The position numbers and the translations under genes were made by a program. Positions 1 to 5,299 of a stretch of 7,720 bases of DNA are shown piece by piece. Below the pieces are notes generated by a model. That model saw nothing but the letters and a program-made list of their open reading frames with translations, had not been told where the DNA came from and searched no databases. Source of the DNA: Nitrospinota bacterium (GTDB lineage Bacteria; Nitrospinota_A; UBA7883; JADGGD01); assembly GCA_015229165.1 (NCBI GenBank), contig JADGCD010000099.1, positions 1-7,720 of the forward strand, read 5' to 3'. Positions within the stretch are counted from its first letter, which is position 1. Each line of letters begins with the position of its first letter.

Positions 1-291
1 CACCTCGGCGGCGTCGAGGCAGAAGTCAGACAGCGTGACGGTATGTTCCGGGTTATTCGTAAAGGGGTCGGTATTGTCCCCCATGGTGAAGGTCCCGCCG
101 GTGAACTTCACCATGCCGCCGGGACAGGCCAAATCGGAAGATGTCGAACCGCCCGAACCGCCCGAACCGGTCGTTTCCGGGGAGCCGCTCCCCCCACCTG
201 AACCGCCGCAGGAGGTGAGGGAGACGAAGAGAAAGAGGGCGCAGAAAGAGATCAGGAAGATATCCTGCTTGCTTTGCAGCATCCGGGCCAT
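1..291 (-). CDS. Lipoprotein with FGE-sulfatase-like domain (N-terminal part, runs off the window)
   Basis: Reading the minus strand from ATG at 291 gives 97 uninterrupted codons to the window edge. Residues 1-28 form a lipoprotein signal peptide: a short charged start (R3, K8), a hydrophobic stretch at about 11-25, and lipobox L25-T26-S27-C28, the lipidated cysteine. G29 rather than Asp follows, so outer-membrane sorting is expected if Lol rules apply. Residues 29-55 are a Gly/Ser-rich linker. From about residue 57 the pattern GGMVKFTGGTFTMG, then PEHTVTLSDFCLDAAEV, matches the start of formylglycine-generating-enzyme/sulfatase-modifying-factor domains (Met-Val, Gly-Gly-x-Phe-x-Met-Gly, His-x-Val, Phe, Glu-Val). 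The start is chosen because GGAG lies 7 nt upstream of ATG 291; a second ATG three codons in (282) would be too far from it. Most proteins with this fold are not true FGE enzymes, and the active-site cysteines would lie outside the window, so the catalytic role is unknown. Confidence 0.85.
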   Translation of the reverse strand, partial: MARMLQSKQDIFLISFCALFLFVSLTSCGGSGGGSGSPETTGSGGSGGSTSSDLACPGGMVKFTGGTFTMGDNTDPFTNNPEHTVTLSDFCLDAAEV

Positions 292-453
292 CAGTTGACT
301 CCAAAACGATGGTTCGAGAAACGTCCCCTCCCTTCTTATGCCCAAGGAGAAGGCGATGGAATGCGACAAACTTTACCAAAAAGAGGGAATGGAAGGGGAA
401 CATTCGGAAGGGTAATTACCACGTAGGGGGCTACCGGACAACCGGGCGGCGCA

Positions 454-484
454 ATAAAAAACCGGCCCCCCGAAAGGGGCCGGT
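454..484 (-). terminator. Rho-independent terminator of the OmpP1/FadL gene
   Basis: On the minus strand a perfect 9-bp stem (ACCGGCCCC at 484-476 pairing with GGGGCCGGT at 469-461) encloses a 6-nt loop and runs into a T-rich tract (461 down to 453). It starts 20 nt past the porin stop codon at 505. No T-tract follows on the plus strand, so it should act only leftward. It separates the porin transcript from the downstream lipoprotein gene. Confidence 0.92.
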
Positions 485-504
485 CGTGGACAACGGGTCG
501 CCCG

Positions 505-1842
505 TTATTTGCCGTAGTTGTAGGCGATGGAGACGATGAAGGAGTTCTCCTCCAGGCTGATCAGCGCCCCGGAGGTCTGCCCCATCATGTCGCCCGAGCC
601 TTTGATTTCCTTCTTGAAAGCCTTCATGTAGGCCAGACCGGCCTCCCAGTTGTGGCCCATCCGGAAATCGGCGCCCACCGACATGTGGTCGGTCACGATG
701 GCCGGGAAGATCATGTTGTTGAAGACATCCTCTTCCTTGATCGGCGAGTTGCCGTGGTTGTAACCGGCCCGCATGGTCAACAGCGGGTTGACGGCGTACT
801 CCACACCGACGGCGATGACGTTGACGTCGTCCCAGCCGAAGTTCATCGGCATGGCCGAGGCCGAGCCGACCGCCTGCCCGGTGGAGGGGTCGACCACCGC
901 GTAGTTCCCCTTCAGGTCGATGGAGTTGTGGGTCGATTTGAAGTTGATCCATTTATAGTCGGCGGTCAGCTTCAGCCCGGCCATGGGGACCACGGCCACG
1001 CCGATGGCCACCTGCTGCGGGAAGTGCATCCCCATCTTGTAGGTTCCGTTGCCGCTCATGAGCCACTGGCTCATCTGGGCGTTGGCGGGCATCATCACAT
1101 CCCCCTGCGACAGGCGGTATTCCATGTCGGCGAAGGTCTGCTGGGTGATGTAGGTGGCGCCGACGGTGAACATCTCGTTCACTTTATAGAGACCACCGAT
1201 GGTGGCGCCGTAGCCCATGGCCCCGCCCGCCCGCGACAGGTCGGCGCCCATGTACTGGGCCGGGTTGTTCGGGTTGAAATAGATCTGCTTGAAGGCCATC
1301 TGCTGGTAGTCGATGTTCAGCGACACGCCGACGGCCAAGTTATCGCCATACTTGTGGGCGAGCGTCGGCGCCAGTTTCCAGAACTGGTACTGGCTGTACA
1401 GGTTGGCTTTCCACGGGGTCATGTCCCCCTGCTGGGCGCCGAAGGGGACGGAGTCGATGGTGTCATAGTCGACCCCCATGCCGGAGATCAGGAACATGCC
1501 GCCGCCGAAGTAGGTGTCCTCGGTGACTTCGCCGGTCCAGCCGACCGCCGGAACCAGATAGAGGGGCGACCCCCCTTCGTTGGCCTGCCCCCCGGCGCCG
1601 GTGAAGTCGGCGCTCCGTTTGGGCATGAACGCCTCGAAGTTGAAGTCGGCCTTCTGCTCGATCATGGCCAGCCCCGCCGGGTTGGAGACGGCGGTGGTGG
1701 TGTCGTACGGAGCGGCGGTGGTGGCCCCTCCCATGGAGTTCTGGTAGCCGCCGACGCCGATGAGCTGGTGGCCGTTGGTGGCCATCGCCGGGGCGGCGCA
1801 AAGCAGCAGGGCTGCCGCCGCGAGCTTGGGAAGAATGCGCAT
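505..1842 (-). CDS. OmpP1/FadL/TodX-family outer-membrane transport protein
   Basis: This encodes a 445-aa beta-barrel protein of the long-chain fatty acid/hydrophobic-compound transporter family, which normally moves hydrophobic substrates laterally across the outer membrane. A signal peptide (MRILPK, then an Ala/Leu core, ending APAMA before TNGHQL) is followed by the family's N-terminal signature: GYQNSMGGAT, a conserved Asp, then the NPAG motif with the NPA found in FadL members. The rest alternates short amphipathic strands rich in Gly, Tyr, Asn and Phe, as in a 14-strand barrel, ending FIVSIAYNYGK. Length fits the family (about 400-460 aa). The start at 1842 is preferred because AGGAG lies 7 nt upstream and gives a compact signal peptide; an in-frame ATG at 1857 would add five residues (MRSLA) but has a weaker site. 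It appears monocistronic, with its own terminator. Substrate cannot be inferred; fatty acids and aromatic hydrocarbons are both known for the family. Confidence 0.93.
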   Translation of the reverse strand: MRILPKLAAAALLLCAAPAMATNGHQLIGVGGYQNSMGGATTAAPYDTTTAVSNPAGLAMIEQKADFNFEAFMPKRSADFTGAGGQANEGGSPLYLVPAVGWTGEVTEDTYFGGGMFLISGMGVDYDTIDSVPFGAQQGDMTPWKANLYSQYQFWKLAPTLAHKYGDNLAVGVSLNIDYQQMAFKQIYFNPNNPAQYMGADLSRAGGAMGYGATIGGLYKVNEMFTVGATYITQQTFADMEYRLSQGDVMMPANAQMSQWLMSGNGTYKMGMHFPQQVAIGVAVVPMAGLKLTADYKWINFKSTHNSIDLKGNYAVVDPSTGQAVGSASAMPMNFGWDDVNVIAVGVEYAVNPLLTMRAGYNHGNSPIKEEDVFNNMIFPAIVTDHMSVGADFRMGHNWEAGLAYMKAFKKEIKGSGDMMGQTSGALISLEENSFIVSIAYNYGK

Positions 1843-1849
1843 TGCAAGG

Positions 1850-1854
1850 CTCCT
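1850..1854 (-). promoter_or_regulatory. Shine-Dalgarno site fixing the porin start
   Basis: AGGAG on the minus strand sits 7 nt before ATG 1842. It lies inside the five-codon extension that would be translated from ATG 1857, so the two starts are alternatives. The strength and spacing favour 1842. Confidence 0.7.
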
Positions 1855-1878
1855 CATTGATAAGACTCACCCTCTGTC

Positions 1879-1913
1879 GCCCCGTGCGCCAAAGCCTCTT
1901 GGCGGTCGGGGGC
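1879..1913 (-). other. Stable hairpin in the leader of the porin gene
   Basis: Two stacked helices form one stem-loop. The outer helix is 1880-1884 with 1907-1911, plus a G1879-C1913 pair across a one-base bulge. A 2x2 internal loop follows, then an inner helix 1887-1892 with 1899-1904 (CGCCAA/TTGGCG) and a 6-nt loop. It lies about 40-70 nt upstream of the porin start, so it would be in the 5' untranslated region if transcription begins further upstream. No T-tract follows on either strand, so it is not an intrinsic terminator, and I recognise no riboswitch class. A role in mRNA stability or leader regulation is possible but unproven. Confidence 0.45.
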
Positions 1914-2027
1914 GGAATACACGATGAAAGCAGGAGAGACGCCCCCCGTACCCCTCCGCAAGGGGAAGCGTTACTGCTAGGGATTCCCCCGCCACGGTTT
2001 GGATTCCGTAAAAAGAACGCCACTGCC

Positions 2028-2056
2028 TTGACATTTTTGCGTCAATGAAATACCTG
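2028..2056 (+). promoter_or_regulatory. Candidate promoter of the nifU-like/mrp operon
   Basis: A perfect -35 hexamer TTGACA lies at 2028-2033. A 17-nt spacer places the -10 at 2051-2056 (TACCTG), which is a poor match keeping only the leading TA. Other -10 candidates (TATTTT at 2059, TAGTAT at 2064) pair badly in spacing with this -35. A weak -10 overlapped by the IscR-like element at 2050-2074 would suit a regulated promoter. The region from here to the start codon holds no other gene. Confidence 0.45.
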
Positions 2057-2074
2057 AGTATTTTAGTATGACAT
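2050..2074 (+). promoter_or_regulatory. IscR-like (Rrf2-family) type 1 operator upstream of Fe-S genes
   Basis: The left half ATACCTGAGT matches 9 of 10 positions of the E. coli type 1 IscR half-site ATASYYGACT. The next five bases ATTTT match the central RWWWY at all five. The right half AGTATGACAT matches 6 of 10 positions of AGTCRRSTAT. That is 20 of 25 overall by eye, with the left half clearly stronger. It lies 124-148 nt upstream of a gene pair devoted to Fe-S cluster biogenesis, the expected kind of IscR target, and overlaps the candidate -10 region, where a bound repressor would block RNA polymerase. No iscR gene is in the window, so the regulator is inferred from the site alone. Confidence 0.6.
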
Positions 2075-2197
2075 TTAGCCGCCAGTACGGTAGTATCGAA
2101 AGAAACAGCCGTGGGCCGACTCCGGACGAATCGTCCCGGCTCCGGCGGCGTCTGACAAATGCGCCAAGTACCGACCACTACGGGAGTGAACGTTCCA

Positions 2198-2428
2198 ATG
2201 ATCGAAAAAGAGAAAATCGAAGCCGCCCTGAACGAGATCCGCCCGGCCCTGCAGGCCGACGGGGGGAACGTCGAGTTCGTCGACGCCAACGACGCCGGGG
2301 TGGTGCTGGTCCGGCTCCAGGGCGCCTGCGCCGGGTGTCCGTCGGCCACCATGACCCTGAAGATGGGGATCGAACGGACCCTCATGGAGCGGGTGCCGGG
2401 CGTCACCGCCGTCCAGGCGATCATGTAA
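2198..2428 (+). CDS. Small NifU C-terminal-domain (Nfu-type) Fe-S scaffold/carrier
   Basis: This 76-aa protein is essentially one NifU C-terminal (thioredoxin-like) domain. It has the family hallmarks in order: IRPALQADGG (residues 14-23), a beta strand GVVLVRL (34-40), the cluster-binding GACAGCPS with C44 and C47, then TLKMGIE (53-59) and VPGV (66-69). In Nfu proteins the CxxC pair of two subunits holds a bridging [4Fe-4S] cluster that is passed to apo-proteins in the cytoplasm. The start ATG 2198 fits the usual length of stand-alone Nfu proteins (about 75-80 aa). GGGAG at 2182-2186 lies 11 nt upstream, a slightly long spacing. An in-frame ATG at 2159 would add 13 residues without a good ribosome site or family resemblance. 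It is the first gene of an operon with mrp, 20 nt downstream, and probably supplies clusters with or to it. Confidence 0.93.
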   Translation: MIEKEKIEAALNEIRPALQADGGNVEFVDANDAGVVLVRLQGACAGCPSATMTLKMGIERTLMERVPGVTAVQAIM

Positions 2429-2448
2429 CCGGACTTCAGGGAGCCACC

Positions 2449-3600
2449 ATGGACGAAAAACTGCTCAACGCGCTGGCCACCGTCCCCTATCCCGGCTTTT
2501 CCAAAAGCCTGACGGAGCTGGGCGCCATCACCGCCGCCACCTTCAACGAGAAGGGGGAGGCGATCATCTCCCTCAAGCCGATCTCCGCCGACGACCAGGT
2601 CTTGTGGGCGCTGAAAGACGCCATCAAGGAAGCGGTCGCCAAAGTGACCGACGCCAAGGTGAAAGTCTTCTTTGGAACCACCCAGAAGGAAGAGAGCGCC
2701 CCCCCCAAGGGGAGCGCCGACTCGGTCTTCAAGCGGCGCCGCCTGCCGGGGGTGAGGAACATCATCCCGGTCGTCTCCGGCAAGGGGGGGGTCGGCAAAT
2801 CGACCGTCGCCATCAATCTGGCCCACACCCTTTCGCAGCTGGGGAACAAGGTCGGCCTCCTCGATCTGGACATCTTCGGCCCCTCGGCCCACCGGATGCT
2901 CGGCGTAGCCGGGGCGTCGCTGGCGGTGGTGGACGGGATGATCGCCCCCCACGAAGCCATGGGGCTGAAAGTCATCTCCATCGGCATGGCCATGGGGGAG
3001 GACGAGGCGCTGGTGATCCGGGGTCCGATGGTCATGAAACTGCTCAACCAGCTCCTGAACGAAGTCCGGTGGGGGGAGCTCGACTATCTGGTGGTCGACA
3101 TGCCCCCGGGGACCGGCGACGTGCCGTTGTCGCTGGTCCAGTCGCTGCACGTCACCGGGGCGGTGGTGGTGACGACGCCGCAAGAGATATCACTCATCGA
3201 CGTCCGCCGGGCGGTGGCCATGTTCCGCCAGACCGAGACCCACATCCTCGGCATCGTGGAGAACATGAGCTTCTACAAGTGCGAGAAGTGCGGCGACACG
3301 GTCCATATCTTCGGCAAGGGGGGGGGCGAAGCCGAGGCGAGCCGACTCGGCGTGCCGCTGATCGCCCAGGTCCCCATCGTCAAGTCGATCTGCGAGGGGG
3401 GGGACGCGGGCGCCCCGGTCTACGACCCGGACAAGAGCCCGGAGCTGGCGAAGGTCTTCAAGGGGATGGCCCAGCGGGTCGTGGCCCTTTCCGAGTCGGC
3501 GGAAGAGATGCACATCGAAAAAGAGCGTGCGGCCCGGGAAGCGGCGGCCAAGGCCGTCACCCCCACCTTCACCCCGCTGGGGGGGAGCCACGGCGGCTGA
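2449..3600 (+). CDS. mrp: Mrp/ApbC-family Fe-S cluster carrier ATPase
   Basis: This 383-aa cytoplasmic P-loop ATPase carries and delivers [4Fe-4S] clusters. Residues 1-76 are a divergent MIP18/DUF59-type domain (LNALATVPYPGF, ELGAI), followed by a linker ending in KRRRLPGVRN. The NTPase domain shows the deviant Walker A GKGGVGKS at 111-118 with its signature lysine, LDLDIFGPS at 138-146, the RGPM motif at 191-194, and the Walker B-like DMPPGTGD at 217-224. C278 and C281 in SFYKCEKCG are the conserved CxxC that bridges a cluster across the dimer. A charged tail ends in a Gly/His-rich tip. The start ATG 2449 has GGGAG 5 nt upstream, 20 nt after the Nfu stop; upstream extension in this frame overlaps nfu and is not supported. 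Three runs of eight or nine G occur in the gene (2784-2791, 3318-3326, 3396-3403), all in frame as Gly codons. A strong terminator follows. Confidence 0.95.
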   Translation: MDEKLLNALATVPYPGFSKSLTELGAITAATFNEKGEAIISLKPISADDQVLWALKDAIKEAVAKVTDAKVKVFFGTTQKEESAPPKGSADSVFKRRRLPGVRNIIPVVSGKGGVGKSTVAINLAHTLSQLGNKVGLLDLDIFGPSAHRMLGVAGASLAVVDGMIAPHEAMGLKVISIGMAMGEDEALVIRGPMVMKLLNQLLNEVRWGELDYLVVDMPPGTGDVPLSLVQSLHVTGAVVVTTPQEISLIDVRRAVAMFRQTETHILGIVENMSFYKCEKCGDTVHIFGKGGGEAEASRLGVPLIAQVPIVKSICEGGDAGAPVYDPDKSPELAKVFKGMAQRVVALSESAEEMHIEKERAAREAAAKAVTPTFTPLGGSHGG

Positions 3601-3622
3601 CCCGCAAGCCCCGCGACGACCG

Positions 3623-3652
3623 CCCCGGCCCGGTAGGGCCGGGGTTTTTTTT
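3623..3652 (+). terminator. Rho-independent terminator of the nifU-like/mrp operon
   Basis: A perfect 9-bp GC stem (CCCCGGCCC at 3623-3631 with GGGCCGGGG at 3636-3644) has a GGTA loop and is followed by eight T (3645-3652). It starts 22 nt after the mrp stop and closes the operon ahead of the TPR gene. Confidence 0.96.
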
Positions 3653-3675
3653 CGAATCCCGTCGGTAAGGCGCCC

Positions 3676-3681
3676 TATACT
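3676..3681 (+). promoter_or_regulatory. Candidate -10 box for the receiver-TPR gene
   Basis: TATACT (5 of 6 with TATAAT) lies 37 nt before the start codon, just after the mrp terminator. A promoter is expected here because the terminator isolates the gene. No good -35 is visible (TTCGAA at 3651 with a 19-nt spacer is the best), so this is tentative. Confidence 0.35.
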
Positions 3682-3718
3682 TGGAAGGAAGAAAGAACGT
3701 CATACGGGGAAGGGGACG

Positions 3719-5299
3719 ATGCGCGTACTCGTGGCCGTTCCGCATGAAAGCTACCGGGAGACCTTCGTCACCTACCTTTTGACCCTCCCTCTGGGGGACG
3801 ACGCCCCCCTGATCGAATATTCCGAAGACGGGATCGCCGCGCTGGCCCTCATCCAGAAGCGAACCGCCGAGGGAACCCCCTTCGACCTGATCATCGCCGA
3901 TCAGCACCTCCCCGGCGCCCGGGGGGCGCAGATCGTCCATTTCATGCGGTTCGACGAGGCCCACCAGTGGGTGCCGGTCCTCCTTTTCCATGTGGAGGGG
4001 CATCCGGCCTGTCTCGAAGAGATGAAGGCGGCCGGGGTCAAGGAGTTCATGACCCTCCCCCTCAATTACGACGATTTTCAGACGCGGCTTACCCGGATGA
4101 CCGACGTGGCCATCTGGGAGGAGGAGGCGGCCCGGACCACCCGGCTCGACAGCCTCTACTTCCGGCGGGAGCACCTGGTGGAGAACGAGGTCCGGGACGC
4201 GGTCTATCTCCACTCGCTCGAGCGGGTCCGGCGGATCCGCCGGGTGGCCCCCTGGTCGGTGAACGGCCGGGTGGCGGAGGGGAAAATCCTGGTCGGGATG
4301 AACCGGTACCGGGAGGCGCTGCCGCTGCTGCGGGGGGTGGTGACCCGCCACTTCAACCACAAGGAGGCCCACCGGCTGCTCAACTATTGCTACAACCGGC
4401 TGGGGCTCCGCTACGAGGAGGCGCCGGAGCTGGCCCTGCTGCTCGAGCGCCATCCCGACTCCCCCCCGTTGCAGCTCCAGTTGGCCGACGCCCACCGGCG
4501 CCGGGGGGAGCACCGGAAGGCCATCGAACGGTACCGGATGATCCTCGACAAGTTCGCCCCCACCCAGACCCGCCGCTTCGTGGCGCAGACCCATGTGGGG
4601 ATGGGGAGGTCGCTGAAGGAGGAGGGGCGAAGGACGAAGCAGGAATCCCTGGTCCGGGAGGCGACCGCCGCTTTCCGGACCGGCTCGACGGTCGATCCGA
4701 CCTACCTTGCGGCCCATGTCAACCTGGCGCTTACCCTGCGGGAGACGGGGCAGGAGAAGGAGGCCGACGAGGTGATCGCCCACCTGCGGACCATCGCCCC
4801 GCAGAACCCGGAGGACTGGGTGGCCCTCTTCGAGTTCTACCTGCGCAACGGCGACCCGGTGCGGGCCCGGGGAGCGCTGGACCACGCCCTCTCGCTGGAG
4901 CCGGACAACCTGAAGATCATGGTCGATGCGGGGCTCCTGCTGATCCGGGAGGATCTGCACCAGGAGGCGGCGAAACTGTTCGAGCAGGCCATCGTCCTGA
5001 ACCCGTCCGACAAGACCCTCTACAACTACCGGGGGATCTGCTTCCGCCATCTGGGGCATTACGACGAGGCGCTCATCTCGTACAACGCGGCCCTTGCCAT
5101 CGACGAGACCGACGCGGCGATCCACTTCAACAAGGGGCGGGTCTACGAGGCCCGGGGGGACAAGGCCGACGCGGTGAAGTGCTATGAGGACGCCCTGTTT
5201 TTCGACCCGCTGATGCCCGAGGCCGAGGAGCGGATCGCCCGGCTGGCCCACCGCCGGACCGAGCTTAGCCCTCCCGAACCGCCGGAAGGGTCACGGTGA
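3719..5299 (+). CDS. Degenerate response-regulator receiver domain fused to a TPR array
   Basis: This is a 526-aa cytoplasmic protein with no signal peptide or membrane segment. Residues 1-125 look like a CheY-type receiver fold: MRVLVAVPHE for beta 1, FDLIIADQHLPGARG with the expected phospho-acceptor D61, VPVLLFHVEG for beta 4, and EFMTLPLNYDDF for beta 5. The acidic pair after beta 1 is Pro8-His9, the switch Thr/Ser is replaced (F90/H91), and the conserved Lys before Pro is Leu113, so normal Mg-dependent phosphorylation is doubtful. Residues about 185-510 are tandem TPR-like helical hairpins, clearest near 326-360, 365-395, 399-430, 433-464 and 467-498 (for example YRGICFRHLGHYDEALISYNAALAI-type spacing). 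The start ATG 3719 has an AAGG-type site 5 nt upstream. The 3' end overlaps the convergent PocR kinase gene. The likely role is a protein-interaction scaffold or signalling adaptor; partner unknown. There is no DNA-binding or enzymatic output domain. Confidence 0.88.
   Translation: MRVLVAVPHESYRETFVTYLLTLPLGDDAPLIEYSEDGIAALALIQKRTAEGTPFDLIIADQHLPGARGAQIVHFMRFDEAHQWVPVLLFHVEGHPACLEEMKAAGVKEFMTLPLNYDDFQTRLTRMTDVAIWEEEAARTTRLDSLYFRREHLVENEVRDAVYLHSLERVRRIRRVAPWSVNGRVAEGKILVGMNRYREALPLLRGVVTRHFNHKEAHRLLNYCYNRLGLRYEEAPELALLLERHPDSPPLQLQLADAHRRRGEHRKAIERYRMILDKFAPTQTRRFVAQTHVGMGRSLKEEGRRTKQESLVREATAAFRTGSTVDPTYLAAHVNLALTLRETGQEKEADEVIAHLRTIAPQNPEDWVALFEFYLRNGDPVRARGALDHALSLEPDNLKIMVDAGLLLIREDLHQEAAKLFEQAIVLNPSDKTLYNYRGICFRHLGHYDEALISYNAALAIDETDAAIHFNKGRVYEARGDKADAVKCYEDALFFDPLMPEAEERIARLAHRRTELSPPEPPEGSR

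Noticed and set aside
411..420. GGTAATTACC palindrome upstream of the lipoprotein gene
   Set aside because: A perfect but isolated 10-bp palindrome with no extension of symmetry and no identifiable promoter beside it.
652..1860. Long plus-strand reading frame opposite the porin gene (402 codons)
   Set aside because: His/Gly/Val-rich low-complexity translation with no recognisable domain; an antisense shadow of a clear OmpP1/FadL gene in GC-rich DNA.
1858..2027. Riboswitch in the porin leader
   Set aside because: Apart from the hairpin at 1879-1913, I could not match the conserved core of cobalamin, c-di-GMP, SAM or other classes I know; a covariance-model search would decide.
1842..2048. 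68-codon plus-strand frame in the divergent intergenic region
   Set aside because: No ribosome site or recognisable domain, and it ends inside the nfu-mrp promoter.
2068..2448. N-terminal extension of Mrp back to an ATG at 2068
   Set aside because: It would overlap the whole Nfu gene in another frame, is Arg-rich nonsense, and ATG 2449 has a good ribosome site and the correct family N-terminus.
3569..5251. Long minus-strand reading frame opposite the receiver-TPR gene (560 codons)
   Set aside because: The translation is compositionally biased and has no motifs, while the opposite strand encodes a receiver and TPR repeats; it also runs through the mrp terminator.
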